Shown piece by piece: positions 44,251 to 53,502 of a DNA stretch of 64,000 nt. Below the pieces are notes generated by a model. It worked only from the letters and a program-made list of their open reading frames with translations, was not told the DNA's origin and did no database searches. This DNA is from DASQBT01 sp963746955 (GTDB taxonomy: Bacteria; Pseudomonadota; Gammaproteobacteria; Burkholderiales; Thiobacillaceae): positions 1 to 64,000 of the forward strand of contig CAVVDR010000010.1 of NCBI GenBank assembly GCA_963746955.1. The letters run 5' to 3'. Both the position numbers and the translations under genes were made by a program. The first letter of the stretch is position 1; each line of letters starts with the position of its first letter.

Positions 44251-47200
44251 GTGTTCGCGCGCCTGAGCAAGCTGGCCCTGAGCCTGCCCTTCCTGATCGC
44301 GGCCGGCCTGTTTGTCCTTTATCTGGTATTCGGCTTCTTTCTGGTCGATCCACTGGCGAAGAAACTCCTGCCCTGGATAGGCGAGCACAAGCTGGCGAGC
44401 CAGCTTTCGGTGCAGAGCGTCAAGTTCAATCCGCTGACGCTGGAAGCTACGGTGCAGGGTCTCAAGCTTGCGGAGAAGAGCGGCGAGCCCCTCGCCGGGT
44501 TTGATCGGCTTTATGTCAATCTCGAAACCACCGGCCTGTTCCGGTTCGCCTGGCGTATCAAGGATATTCAGCTCAGCGGCCCGCGTGCTGAATTTGTCGT
44601 GCGGCGCGGCGGCACCCTCAACTGGGCCGCCCTTATCGCCAAGCTTAATGAGGACAAGAGCCCCCCTTCGAAAACCATGCCCCGGGTCCTGATCGACCAT
44701 ATCAAGATCGAAGGGGGCGACATCGACTACACCGATGCCAATCGAAGCGGTGCCCCGTTTAACGCGAGCTTGCAGCCGCTCGGTGTGGAACTGGACGGCT
44801 TGTCCACCCTGCCGGAAGACCGCGGCGACTACATCCTCGCCGCCAAGTTGCCGGAGCAGGGCGGCACGCTCAGGTGGAATGGCGACGTGTCGCTCAACCC
44901 GGTCAAATCCGACGGCAAGATCGCGCTTGAAGGGGTCAGTCTGCCCAAGCTGCTGAAGGTGATCCGGACGCCGCGCAATTTCGAACTGCCGTCGGGAACG
45001 CTTGCGGCCGGCACGCGTTATCGTTTTGCCCTGCTGAAGGACAAGCCCTGGGTGCAGGTCAATGGCGCCAACCTGATCGTGCAAAACGTGAGTCTCGCGC
45101 CCAAGGGGGGCGGCGCGCCGGTATTCGAATTGAAAGAGGCGCGGGTCGACAACGCGAATCTGGACCTGAGCGCGCAAACAGTGGACGTGGCGGGCGTGAG
45201 CCTGAGCGGGGGGCGGCTCTCTGCGACCCGGGGTGCTGACGGCATGCTCGATTGGGAGAAGCTGTTCGCGCCTGTGAGCCCAGCCGCGGCCACGCCGGCG
45301 CCTACACCCGCAATCACGCCCGCGCCCGCATCTGCGTCACCAGCCACACCCGCAACCGATGCGGCAACGCCGCCCGTCAAGGCGGGCCCGGCGCAGAGCG
45401 CGCCGCCGTGGAAACTGGCGGTAAGACAAATCAGTCTGGCTGACTGGAACGCGCGCTACACCGACCAGGCTTACGCCAGCCCGCTTAGCGTTGACGCCGC
45501 CGCATTCCACCTGAGCGCCGCGCTCAGCGGCGAAATCGGCACCACGCCCGCGATTCAGGTCGCGCCGGTCAATCTGGGCCTGGGGCCGGTGCAGGTGTTT
45601 TCCGGCAACGACAAAACGCCTGTCGCGAGACTCGATCAAGCCAGCGTGAACGACGCCGCCTTCGATCTTGGGTCAAACAAACTGACCATCGGCGCAATCG
45701 AAGTCGCCGGCGCCAAGACCTCGGTGGCCTTGGGCAAGAACAAGGAGCTCAACTGGACCCGCATCCTTGCCAAGGCGCCCGGCGCGCCCGCGCCCAGTCA
45801 GGAAGCGGCTCCCGCCAGGAGCAAGCAGGCGATGGAATTGCAGCTCGGACGGTTCGGCGTAACGGGTATTCAGGTCGCGGTCAGCGACCAGTCCCCGCCC
45901 ACGCCGGTCAATCTTGATATCACCAATGGCCACGTGAGTCTGAAGGATCTGAGCCTGGATCTCGACAAGCCGGTTGCAGTGGAGGCGGGACTCAGCATCA
46001 GGCAGGGCGGCAGCTTCAGCGCCAGCGGCAGAGTGGCGCCGGGCAAGGCGAGCGGCTTGCTGAAACTGAAGCTCGCAGCCTTGTCGCTCAAACCATTCGC
46101 GCCTTACGTCAATCAGTTCGCCAGACTCAGGCTCAACAGCGGCGCGGCCTCAACCTCCGGCAGACTTAGATTCGCCCAGGGGAAGAAGGGCACTTCGCTC
46201 GATTACGCCGGCGGCTTTGGCGTGAGCGATCTGGCAACCAACGAGGAGGACACCGGGGATGCTTTCCTGGGCTGGGAGAAACTGTCATCCGACAGCCTCC
46301 GGTTCAAGCTCAACCCCAACAGCCTGCACATGAGCGAACTTGTCGCGCTCAAGCCGTTTGCCAAGTTCATCATCTACGAAGACAAGACCCTCAACATCAA
46401 GCGCATCCTGCGCAGCTCGACCGCCGAGCCGGCTGTGCCCGCTTCTCCTGAAGCCGAGCAGGCGCCGGCTCAGGAAGAAGCTGTGGAGCCGGTCAAGCCC
46501 AAGCCGGAAGAGGCTGCGCCGACCACCGAGGAGGCGGCCAAACCGGCGGCATTTCCCGTCGCCATCGAAAGGTTGCGCATCGAGGACGCCAATGGGGAAT
46601 TTGCCGACCTGTCGCTGCCGACCAAATTCGGCACCCGCATGCATTCCCTGACCGGTGTCATCACCGGGGTTTCGACAGATCCGGCTACGATTGCGCAGGT
46701 GGAACTTGACGGCAAGGTGGACGAATTCGGCTCGGCCCGCATACGCGGTTCAGTCCAGCCGTTCAGGGCGACGGAATTCACCGACCTGCTACTCAGCTTC
46801 CACAACCTGGAAATGGCCAATCTCACGCCTTATTCGGGCAAGTTCGCCGGGCGCAAGATCGATTCGGGCCGGCTCTCGGTCGATCTCGAATACAAGATCA
46901 AGCATCGCCAGTTGGCCGGGACGAACAAGTTCGTCATCAATACGCTCAAGCTGGGCGAGCGCGTGGACAGCAAGGATGCCATGCACTTGCCGCTCGATCT
47001 GGCGATCGCCTTGCTGGAGGACAGCAATGGCGTGATCGATCTGGATCTACCCATCTCCGGCAGCCTGGACGACCCGAAATTCAGTTACGGCAGGATCATC
47101 TGGAAGGCCATCGTCAATGTGTTGACCAAGCTGGTTACCGCGCCATTCCGTGCCCTGGGCAAGCTGCTCGGTATCAGTTCAGAGAAGCTCGAAGCGATCG

Positions 47201-47832
47201 ATTTCGATTTCGGCTCCGCCAAGCTGTTGCCGCCGGAACTTGAGAAGCTCAAAAATTTGGGCGAGGCCCTGGCCAAGCGGCCCGCACTTGCCGTAACCGT
47301 GCAGCCCGCCTATGAAATTAAGGGTGACACGCGCGCGATCCAGCAATTGTGGATACGCCGTGATGTGGCCAATCAGATGGGACTCAAGATCGAGCCCGAC
47401 AAGGAACCGGGGCCCGTCGACACCACCAATCCCAAGGCGCAGAAAGCGCTGGAAACGCTGTACGACGCGCGCTTCGAGAAGCAGGGCGGGCTCAAGGCGC
47501 TCAAGGCAGCATACGAGAAGCCCAAGCCGGACGCAAAACCGATCCATGCCGAAATGCTCGAACGCCTGACCGTGCATATTCCAGTGACGGAGGGCGAATT
47601 GCAGCGTCTGGCAGGCGAGCGCGGCGAGGCGGTGAAGCGGCAACTGGTGGACGTCGGCAAGGTCGATGCGGCCCGGGTGAGCGTTGGGGCGCCGGTCAAA
47701 CAGGACGATGGCGGCAAGCTCGTCGTCAGCAAGATGAGCCTGGGGGTGAGCAAGGCTCCGGCGGCGCTGCCCGTGCCAGCCGGCCCCACGCCGACAGCGC
47801 CCGTCCCCGTCCCCGCAGGTTCGACGCCTTGA
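44251..47832 (+). CDS. Large AsmA-like envelope protein with DUF748 repeats
   Basis: 1193 residues from GTG 44251 (AAGGAGG nine bases ahead). An N-terminal membrane anchor (about 10-30: SLPFLIAAGLFVLYLVFGFF) is followed by AsmA/DUF748-type periplasmic repeats (KFNPLTLEATVQGLKLAEKSG, RVLIDHIKIEGGDIDYTDAN). A Pro/Ala/Thr linker lies at about 345-390, a second Glu/Pro linker at about 730-770, and a final DUF748 block at about 780-960 (ERLRIEDANGEFADLSLPTKF, LDLPISGSLDDPKFSYGRIIW). The C-terminus (about 985-1175) holds an OmpA-like half and a Pro-rich tail. Such proteins may bridge the periplasm for lipid transport; that is inference by family. Confidence 0.88.
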   Translation: MFARLSKLALSLPFLIAAGLFVLYLVFGFFLVDPLAKKLLPWIGEHKLASQLSVQSVKFNPLTLEATVQGLKLAEKSGEPLAGFDRLYVNLETTGLFRFAWRIKDIQLSGPRAEFVVRRGGTLNWAALIAKLNEDKSPPSKTMPRVLIDHIKIEGGDIDYTDANRSGAPFNASLQPLGVELDGLSTLPEDRGDYILAAKLPEQGGTLRWNGDVSLNPVKSDGKIALEGVSLPKLLKVIRTPRNFELPSGTLAAGTRYRFALLKDKPWVQVNGANLIVQNVSLAPKGGGAPVFELKEARVDNANLDLSAQTVDVAGVSLSGGRLSATRGADGMLDWEKLFAPVSPAAATPAPTPAITPAPASASPATPATDAATPPVKAGPAQSAPPWKLAVRQISLADWNARYTDQAYASPLSVDAAAFHLSAALSGEIGTTPAIQVAPVNLGLGPVQVFSGNDKTPVARLDQASVNDAAFDLGSNKLTIGAIEVAGAKTSVALGKNKELNWTRILAKAPGAPAPSQEAAPARSKQAMELQLGRFGVTGIQVAVSDQSPPTPVNLDITNGHVSLKDLSLDLDKPVAVEAGLSIRQGGSFSASGRVAPGKASGLLKLKLAALSLKPFAPYVNQFARLRLNSGAASTSGRLRFAQGKKGTSLDYAGGFGVSDLATNEEDTGDAFLGWEKLSSDSLRFKLNPNSLHMSELVALKPFAKFIIYEDKTLNIKRILRSSTAEPAVPASPEAEQAPAQEEAVEPVKPKPEEAAPTTEEAAKPAAFPVAIERLRIEDANGEFADLSLPTKFGTRMHSLTGVITGVSTDPATIAQVELDGKVDEFGSARIRGSVQPFRATEFTDLLLSFHNLEMANLTPYSGKFAGRKIDSGRLSVDLEYKIKHRQLAGTNKFVINTLKLGERVDSKDAMHLPLDLAIALLEDSNGVIDLDLPISGSLDDPKFSYGRIIWKAIVNVLTKLVTAPFRALGKLLGISSEKLEAIDFDFGSAKLLPPELEKLKNLGEALAKRPALAVTVQPAYEIKGDTRAIQQLWIRRDVANQMGLKIEPDKEPGPVDTTNPKAQKALETLYDARFEKQGGLKALKAAYEKPKPDAKPIHAEMLERLTVHIPVTEGELQRLAGERGEAVKRQLVDVGKVDAARVSVGAPVKQDDGGKLVVSKMSLGVSKAPAALPVPAGPTPTAPVPVPAGSTP

Positions 47833-47891
47833 TAATCAGGGTGAGGGATAACGGGCGAGAATTTTGGCGATTCCAGCCTTGCTGAGGCCAC

Positions 47892-48299
47892 ATGAATCAG
47901 TCTGCACCAGCTCCCGCCAGCCCCGCTCCATCGGACGGATACGTCACCCTCACCCATGTAATCTATGCGCTGCACAGCCTCACCGTGCTGACCGGTCTGC
48001 TGACCCCGGTGTTCATCGTCACCGCCTTTGTTACCGGCTGGCCTTCCATCCTGGCCGTCATCCTCAATTACCTGAAGCGCGGCCGGGTCAAGGGCAGTTT
48101 TCTCGAATCCCATTTCCGCTGGCAAATCCGCACCTTCTGGTTCGCCCTGCTGTGGATCGTGGTGGCCTTGCTCCTGGTGCTGAGTCTTTTCGGCCTTCCC
48201 CTCGCCTGGGTGGTGGTTGCCGTTTCCGGCCTGTGGGTGCTTTACCGGGTGGCGCGGGGCTGGCTGCGTTTGCTCGACAGAGAGCCCATGCCGGTTTGA
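47892..48299 (+). CDS. DUF4870-like small membrane protein
   Basis: 135 residues. A Pro/Ala-rich N-terminus, then helices at about 23-55 (THVIYALHSLTVLTGLLTPVFIVTAFVTGW), 85-110 and 110-125. ILNYLKRGRVKGSFLESHFRWQIRTFWFALLW is the family core. No known reaction. Starts 60 bp after the DUF748 gene. Confidence 0.8.
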   Translation: MNQSAPAPASPAPSDGYVTLTHVIYALHSLTVLTGLLTPVFIVTAFVTGWPSILAVILNYLKRGRVKGSFLESHFRWQIRTFWFALLWIVVALLLVLSLFGLPLAWVVVAVSGLWVLYRVARGWLRLLDREPMPV

Positions 48300-48315
48300 T
48301 CTACCTCGATCCAAT

Positions 48316-48356
48316 TCCCTCGCCCCCTTCGAAGGGGCGAGGTGGCGATGAAGGAG
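48316..48356. repeat. GC-rich palindromic intergenic repeat, copy 6 (short)
   Basis: CCCTCGCCCC-CTTCGAA-GGGGCGAGG, then GGCGATGAAGGAG. Between two small membrane-protein genes. Confidence 0.7.
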
Positions 48357-48411
48357 TGGAAGTCATTTTGCCGCCATCATCCGTTCGCATTTGCCCAAGC
48401 TTGGCTGAACC

Positions 48412-48819
48412 ATGAAGTTCGCATTCGAACAGAGTCACGAGCCCCTGGCGCCCATGCCGGTCTTTCTTCGGCGACTGGTTCAGTCTGCCGGGCTTGCCGC
48501 CTCGCTGATCGGCGTCAGCCTGGCGATTGGAGTGGCGGGTTATCACTGGATTGCGGGGTTTGCCTGGATTGATGCGCTGCTCAATTCCTCCATGATTCTG
48601 GGCGGCATGGGCCCGGTCAACGCGCTTGAAAGTAGCGCGGCTAAAGTGTTCGCCTCGCTCTATGCGCTATACAGCGGGCTGGTGCTGATCGCCTTGATGG
48701 GCATACTGCTGACTCCGATTATGCACCGCCTGCTGCACCATTTTCATCTGAGCGCCAATCCCGACGGGCCACGCTCCAGCCCAACCCGAAGGGGCCTGAA
48801 TCATCGGGACCTTGGGTAA
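48412..48819 (+). CDS. Two- to three-helix membrane protein, unrecognised
   Basis: 135 residues. Helices at about 25-50 (GLAASLIGVSLAIGVAGYHWIAGF) and 80-110 (FASLYALYSGLVLIALMGILLTPIMHRLLHHF), with a re-entrant-looking SSMILGGMGPV loop between. That arrangement is seen in small channel-like proteins, but no family is claimed. The His-rich end (HRLLHHFHL) is cytoplasmic or could bind metal. It ends 10 bp before the metallopeptidase gene. Confidence 0.6.
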   Translation: MKFAFEQSHEPLAPMPVFLRRLVQSAGLAASLIGVSLAIGVAGYHWIAGFAWIDALLNSSMILGGMGPVNALESSAAKVFASLYALYSGLVLIALMGILLTPIMHRLLHHFHLSANPDGPRSSPTRRGLNHRDLG

Positions 48820-48829
48820 ATCGTCCGTC

Positions 48830-49636
48830 ATGTCATTCCGCTTCGTCCGTATTGCCGTGCTGCTGGGCATACTGGTGTTTTCCCTGGGCTTCACGTTGGG
48901 CGAATCCTATCTGGTTCGGAGCTGGGTCTCGCCCCTGCAGGTGTCCATCTATCCCGTCAATGGCGACGGCAGTGAGGCATCGGCGGACTATATTCGTCGC
49001 CTCAAGAATGAAGACTTTGCCGATATCAACACCTTTCTGCAGGAGCAGGCGCACCGCTATGGCCTCAAGCTGAACCCGGCGTTGACCCTGGCGCTGGAAC
49101 AGCCGCTGCATGACATCCCGCCCCCGCCCCCACATGACCGGAGCGTGCCGAAAATCATGCTTTGGAGCCTCAAGCTGCGCTGGTGGGTGTATCGGCATTC
49201 AGACAGTTTTCTGCCCCAACTGGCCCATATCCGGCTTTATGTGCTCTACCACGAGGCGGACGATCGCGTCCACCTGGACCACTCACTCGGCCTGCAGAAA
49301 GGACTGATTGGCGTAGTCCACGCGTTCGCCAGCGATCGGCAGCGCGCTCAGAACAATGTGGTCATTGCCCATGAACTGCTCCACACCCTGGGAGCCACAG
49401 ACAAGTACGATCTGGCGACCAGCCTGCCTATCTATCCGGAAGGCTACGCCGACCCCGACCGCTTGCCGCTGTATCCCCAGCACGAGGCGGAAATCATGGC
49501 GGGCCGCATTCCCTTATCGCCCGAGCAGACCATCATGCCGAGCAGTTTGGCCGAGTGCGTGATCGGCCCTGCCACCGCGTATGAAATCAATTTCGGCGGC
49601 GGCGCGGCCAATCAGTATGAGGCCGGGAGAAGCTGA
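48830..49636 (+). CDS. Membrane-anchored zinc metallopeptidase-like protein
   Basis: 268 residues. Single N-terminal anchor (about 5-27: VRIAVLLGILVFSLGFTLGESYLV), then a periplasmic domain with the motif VVIAHELLHTLGATDKYD (residues about 180-197). HExxH with LGA-x-D-x-Y after it is the gluzincin/metzincin-like zinc site, with Asp/Tyr in reach. A YPQHEAEIMAGRI segment follows. No signal-peptidase site is seen. ATG 48830 follows the upstream stop by 10 bp, suggesting one operon with the two small membrane proteins. Substrate unknown. Confidence 0.7.
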   Translation: MSFRFVRIAVLLGILVFSLGFTLGESYLVRSWVSPLQVSIYPVNGDGSEASADYIRRLKNEDFADINTFLQEQAHRYGLKLNPALTLALEQPLHDIPPPPPHDRSVPKIMLWSLKLRWWVYRHSDSFLPQLAHIRLYVLYHEADDRVHLDHSLGLQKGLIGVVHAFASDRQRAQNNVVIAHELLHTLGATDKYDLATSLPIYPEGYADPDRLPLYPQHEAEIMAGRIPLSPEQTIMPSSLAECVIGPATAYEINFGGGAANQYEAGRS

Positions 49637-49699
49637 GTTCCTTCACCGGAGATCCGGCCAATTCGGAAACTTTCCAGCACGCGCGAGCCTGATGCGCAG

Positions 49700-50164
49700 C
49701 TACTTGATGGCGAGCAGTTCCACCTCGAAGATCAGCGTCGCGTTGGGAGGAATGACGCCGCCGGCGCCGGTCGCGCCGTAGCCCAGACTCGGCGGAATGA
49801 TCAGTTTGCGTTTGCCGCCCACCTTCATGCCGGCCACCCCCTGATCCCAGCCTGGAATCACTTGGCCCGCGCCGAGCCGAAATACAAAAGGCACATTGCG
49901 GTCCCGGCTTGAATCAAATTTCCTGTGGTCCGTCAGCCAGCCGGTGTAATGCACGACCACGGCATTACCGGCCTTCGCGGCAACTCCCTTGCCGATGGCG
50001 ATATCCTCGTACATCAGGCCGGAAGCCGTCTTGACAGGCCTGTTGTGCGCGGCAGAGGCGGCCCTGCTCGTAGCGGCATGCTGAACTCTCGTTTCAGCAG
50101 CCTGACCATAAGCACAGGCAAACAAGGTGGTGAGGCAGGCGCACACCAGGACTGTCGTCTTCAT
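49700..50164 (-). CDS. FKBP-type peptidyl-prolyl isomerase, periplasmic
   Basis: 154 residues. Signal peptide 1-22 (VLVCACLTTLFACAYGQA). FKBP domain from about 45: SGLMYEDIAIGKGVAAKAGN, VVVHYTGWLTDHRKFDSS, FRLGAGQVIPGWDQGVAGMKVGGKRKLIIPPSLGYG, IPPNATLIFEVELL. All active-site aromatic positions are present. Speeds proline isomerisation in exported proteins. It is the last ordinary chromosomal gene before the cassette-like region. Confidence 0.96.
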   Translation of the reverse strand: MKTTVLVCACLTTLFACAYGQAAETRVQHAATSRAASAAHNRPVKTASGLMYEDIAIGKGVAAKAGNAVVVHYTGWLTDHRKFDSSRDRNVPFVFRLGAGQVIPGWDQGVAGMKVGGKRKLIIPPSLGYGATGAGGVIPPNATLIFEVELLAIK

Positions 50165-50420
50165 ATCTGGACTCTCAATGATTGCAGGAGAAATTTCCCG
50201 GCGGAATTATGCATGGGTTCGGCGTATGCGTGGGCTGCCCCTGACTTCCTCGCAGCCTTGCCGATACTTTGGCGCTGTGCATGCCCCGGGCAGGCCGGGG
50301 CTGTGATTGGCGCATCCGTCGATCCCCAATGACCCAGCGATGTGTGACCGAGGTTCCGGAACAGTGCGTCAAGCTGGCCTCGGCAGACGATCGTAACTGC
50401 CTCATCTGGACCGGCGTTGC

Positions 50421-50624
50421 TCAGATCCGGACGAAATAGGGAACAGCGATGAGCGCCACCCCAATGGCAACGAGCACAATGGCGTTTGAAATGAAATAGG
50501 GAAAGATCATGAGGGCCAGTCCGCAGACCAGCGGGACGGGCGCTCTCTGCTTCCTTCCGTAAAGGAAGAAGCCGAGCCCGACCGAGCTGAACAGCAGGCC
50601 CCAAAGCAGCAACGAAATATTCAA
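50421..50624 (-). CDS. Small three-helix membrane protein (TTG start)
   Basis: 67 residues from TTG 50624: LLWGLLFSSVGLGFFLYGRK, then PVPLVCGLALMIFPYFI and VLVAIGVALIAVPYFV. This is the pattern of a small conserved bacterial inner-membrane protein that starts MNISLLLWG in relatives. The frame extends to 50738, but the extra residues are Arg-rich and not membrane-like. Function unknown. Confidence 0.6.
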   Translation of the reverse strand: MNISLLLWGLLFSSVGLGFFLYGRKQRAPVPLVCGLALMIFPYFISNAIVLVAIGVALIAVPYFVRI

Positions 50625-50811
50625 TCTGGTCTCACGAATGACCTCAAGTCGAAGGCGAGCGGCTCGGTCGAGGCGAGCAAAGAGCGGGTGGCGCAGCCGT
50701 TTCGATTGCAGTATTACGCGCAATTTCGCGGCCCTCATCCCATGCCGAAACTATTGGCGCGACTGATTTTGCCTCAATAGCGACGCCAAAGTGCCCAATA
50801 AACATAGTCCA

Positions 50812-50874
50812 AGCCAACGGTTGAATTCGACGGCCTGCAAGGCTTGCCGTGCAGGCCCGGTGGAACGATCGGCC
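50812..50874 (-). repeat. attC-like palindrome (degenerate)
   Basis: On the minus strand: CCGATCGTTCCACCGG, an inner stem CCTGCA...TGCAGG, then TCGAATTCAACC and a terminal GTTGGCT close to the GTTRRRY core. It starts 24 bp after the methyltransferase stop. It is closely similar to the palindromes at 57523 and 58635. Confidence 0.5.
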
Positions 50875-50897
50875 GCTCCGCTGTCCGCGCCGCCGAT

Positions 50898-51911
50898 CTA
50901 CTTGATTGCAATCACCATCGAGTCCGGCCCGACAAGCGGTTCCACCCGTGTGGTGGAAAATCCGGCCTCCTTCATCCAGGCCGCACAGTCACTGCCGGTA
51001 TAATCGAAGCCGCCGGATGTTTCGATGAGCATGTTCAGGCTCATCATCAAGCCAAACGCGTTTTTGCACCGATCATCGTCAATGATGGTTTCATAGACGA
51101 CGAGTGCGCCGCCTGATGGGACGGCCTCAAATGCCTTCTTTATCAGCATCTTTTTCGTAGGCAGATCCCAGTCGTGCAGGATATGCCCCATTAGCATCAC
51201 GTCGGCCGTTGGCAGGGGCTGTGTAAAGAAATCACCCGACTGAAACGCAAGCCGATCTGAAGCGCCGACCTTCGCGACGTATTCCTCAAAAATCGGTGCC
51301 ACTTCCGGCAAGTCAAACCCGGTGCCCTTCAGTTGGGGATTGGCCAGCGCGATCTGCGCCGCAAGATCGCCTTGGGCGGTGCCGACATCAACGAAGGTCC
51401 GGTAATCCTTCCACGGGAAGGCGCGGGCGATGGCCATATTGGCGCCATGGCTGACACCGGTCATGGCGCCGAGGAATTCCTTCAAGCGCGCAGGGTCGGC
51501 ATAGAGCGTTTCGAAAAGATCGGCAGCACCCGTCTTGACTTCATTTTGCGGCAGGCCGGTACGAAGCGCTTCCGTGAGGTGCGCCCAGAACGGATAAAGC
51601 CGGTGGTTGGCCATCTCAAGAATGCCGCCCACGTAGGACGGTTTCTTGCGGTCGAGGAACAGTCCAGTCTCGGGCGTGTTGGCGTACACATCAACATTTC
51701 GCACCAGGAATCCAAGCGCCACGAGGGCATCGAGAAAGTCGCGTGCCGAGCGAGGGTGCAGGCCAAGGCGTCCGCTCAGGGAATCGAAGGACTCCGGGCC
51801 GTGCGCCAACTCGGTGAAAACGCCCATTTCGACCGCACTCAAAAGTGTCTTGGAAGCCCAAAATGCCATCCCGGTTTGCAGGATCTTTTCTGGAGTGAGT
51901 TGTTCGTTCAT
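50898..51911 (-). CDS. O-methyltransferase (dimerisation plus class I SAM domain)
   Basis: 337 residues. N-terminal winged-helix dimerisation domain (KTLLSAVEMGVFTELA, LGLHPRSARDFLDALVALGFL). SAM domain with TFVDVGTAQGDLAAQIALANP, GTGFDLPEVAPIFEEYV, LMGHILHDWDLPTKKMLIKKA and the catalytic-region His, ending SMVIAIK. It resembles acetylserotonin/hydroxyneurosporene-type small-molecule O-methyltransferases. AGGAAAG precedes ATG 51911. First large gene of the minus-strand cassette-like region. Confidence 0.92.
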   Translation of the reverse strand: MNEQLTPEKILQTGMAFWASKTLLSAVEMGVFTELAHGPESFDSLSGRLGLHPRSARDFLDALVALGFLVRNVDVYANTPETGLFLDRKKPSYVGGILEMANHRLYPFWAHLTEALRTGLPQNEVKTGAADLFETLYADPARLKEFLGAMTGVSHGANMAIARAFPWKDYRTFVDVGTAQGDLAAQIALANPQLKGTGFDLPEVAPIFEEYVAKVGASDRLAFQSGDFFTQPLPTADVMLMGHILHDWDLPTKKMLIKKAFEAVPSGGALVVYETIIDDDRCKNAFGLMMSLNMLIETSGGFDYTGSDCAAWMKEAGFSTTRVEPLVGPDSMVIAIK

Positions 51912-52052
51912 GCAGCTTTCCTCGTCTTTAATCAGGTTTCAGTGTGAATCAAGGCGACGTGCGCGACAACCCAACGGCGGGGCAGTGGCGCGTGACGACC
52001 AGGCGAACGACGCATGGCGGTGCCATTCCGTTTCCCTCCATGCAAGCCTGTT

Positions 52053-52601
52053 TCAGGGCCACTCCGTCGAATATACGGCGAGTATTCTATAGGGTCCCGG
52101 TTCCGCATTCCTGAGTCCTCCTTCCTCCAACAACTTTTGCGCCCGGTCAAAACTTGCCAGCAGACAATGTGGATTGGTTTCCACTTCGGTCGCCAGCGAA
52201 TTGCACGACAATGGGGAGCATTCTGCGCTTGTGCCCGCGGAGAAGCTTACAACGTCGTAACCCTCCAATACCTTCTCACGCGGGTGGACTACGTGAGTTG
52301 GAAATGAAGACTCTGCCTTGAAGGCCGTCCACCGATTCTCGATGGCATCGAACTCCTGTTCATGCGCTTCGTAGAAGAACAGCCTGATTCGGCTCAGATC
52401 GATAGCGTTCTCCTGGGCCAGCTTCAGGATGATCTCCGGGGAGTCAAAGAACCAGTAGCGATTGTGCTTCCAGTAGTTGATGTAATCAGCGAAATCTTTC
52501 GATATGCAGCCGCTGACCGAATAGATGTCCGCCACTCGCTCGGCCTTGAGCCGCTCCGGTCGAACGCTCACACGCTTTGCCATATACCCGACCGGAATCA
52601 T
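52053..52601 (-). CDS. Unrecognised cytosolic protein
   Basis: 182 residues (176 if ATG 52583 is used). It has a mixed alpha/beta look: DFADYINYWKHNRYWFFDSPEII, IRLFFYEAHEQEFDAIENRW, SSFPTHVVHPREKVLEGYDVVSFSAG, ECSPLSCNSLATEVETNPHC. No signal or membrane segment. The composition is balanced and clearly protein-coding. Typical of orphan cassette genes. Confidence 0.6.
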   Translation of the reverse strand: MIPVGYMAKRVSVRPERLKAERVADIYSVSGCISKDFADYINYWKHNRYWFFDSPEIILKLAQENAIDLSRIRLFFYEAHEQEFDAIENRWTAFKAESSFPTHVVHPREKVLEGYDVVSFSAGTSAECSPLSCNSLATEVETNPHCLLASFDRAQKLLEEGGLRNAEPGPYRILAVYSTEWP

Positions 52602-52691
52602 GCTGGCCCAGATCTTCCCGCCAAGGCGCCGCGCCGTCGGAGCGAAGTGCGGTGCCGCGCGCCGGAAAGCGGTCTCACCATGGACTGTCAG

Positions 52692-53102
52692 TCACGAGGC
52701 AAGCCGCCAAAGCAGTCGAGCCATTGCGATAGCTGCAGCAGCGCAGCCAAACGCGAGCAGCTTCAGCAGACGTCCGCGCAATACAGCCTTCTCGCCGGTA
52801 GTGACCGGAGCATCGCGAATGACTCGAGGGCCAGGAGGTGGATACTCCTGTGTTTCAAGAACCCTTCCACCGAGCCACCAAACATAGGCCGAGAACGAAA
52901 GAAGCGGCGCGAAGAGAAGAGCGGCGAGAAGTGGAAGAACCAACATGACTCGGTGCGCCGATGATCCCGGCTCAGCCAGTATCCACTCGCGCAGCAAGAT
53001 GCCATATCGCTCGAAGCCTGCGATCAGCAGGGCGCCCACGCACGCGCCGACAATGACGACGAGTACGGCGCGCCGTTGGATGCCGGAATAGGTTTGACGC
53101 AC
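52692..53102 (-). CDS. Three-helix membrane protein, unrecognised
   Basis: 136 residues. Helices at about 12-30 (AVLVVIVGACVGALLIAG), 50-77 (RVMLVLPLLAALLFAPLLSFSAYVWWLGG) and 115-130. The Pro-rich middle (EYPPPGPRVIRD) is probably cytoplasmic. It starts 20 bp after the attC at 53122-53191, as a cassette gene would. Confidence 0.65.
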   Translation of the reverse strand: MRQTYSGIQRRAVLVVIVGACVGALLIAGFERYGILLREWILAEPGSSAHRVMLVLPLLAALLFAPLLSFSAYVWWLGGRVLETQEYPPPGPRVIRDAPVTTGEKAVLRGRLLKLLAFGCAAAAIAMARLLWRLAS

Positions 53103-53121
53103 GTTGGTCGTTCCTGCTGTG

Positions 53122-53191
53122 GCTTAGCGCTCAAGCTCGGGAATACTGCGCGGCCGTACCGCGCAGCGCCGTGCTGAAGCGAGAGTTAGGC
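53122..53191 (-). repeat. Integron attC site
   Basis: On the minus strand R'' GCCTAAC starts 5 bp after the stop of the 53197-53502 gene. L'' TCTCGCTTCAGC follows, then a GC-rich centre (CTGCGCGG/CCGCGCAG), L' GCTTGAGCG and R' GCTAAGC. The arms pair imperfectly (7 of 9 in L, 5 of 7 in R), the asymmetry usual in attC. 70 bp. Confidence 0.75.
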
Positions 53192-53196
53192 GGATC

Positions 53197-53502
53197 TCAC
53201 CCCCATTTCTTGCCCAGTTCCTCCAGGCCGGCCTTCTGCAGGTCTTCCGGGCTCATCAGAATACGGAATTTACAACCGGCCTGAAATTTGAGAAAGAAGG
53301 GCTCTGCAAGAAAGGGTATATCTGACGGACTGTTTACATTAACCACGAAGATTCCACCGCGCTTTCCGTCTTGCTCAGTGAAGTAGGCCATCTCCGGCTT
53401 GATGGTTTCGAGGATGCGCCCCATGATTTCGCCCACCTTGCCGCTTCTGACGAGAGAGTTGAAAGGCTCAAGGGGAAATTCGACCGAAAGTAGCATTTTC
53501 AT
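53197..53502 (-). CDS. Small conserved cytosolic protein
   Basis: 101 residues. MKMLLSVEFPLEPFNSLVRSGKVGEIMGRIL, ETIKPEMAYFTEQDGKRGG, FVVNVNSPSDIPFLAEPFFLKFQAGCKFRILMSPEDLQKAG. This looks like a dimeric alpha/beta (DUF3303-like) domain and resembles small stand-alone proteins often found in cassettes. AGGAGGT-type site before ATG 53502. The attC follows immediately. Function unknown. Confidence 0.75.
   Translation of the reverse strand: MKMLLSVEFPLEPFNSLVRSGKVGEIMGRILETIKPEMAYFTEQDGKRGGIFVVNVNSPSDIPFLAEPFFLKFQAGCKFRILMSPEDLQKAGLEELGKKWG

Noticed and set aside
43756..45177. 473-codon minus-strand frame opposite yjgA and the DUF748 gene
   Set aside because: Spans two genes on the other strand; an antisense artefact.
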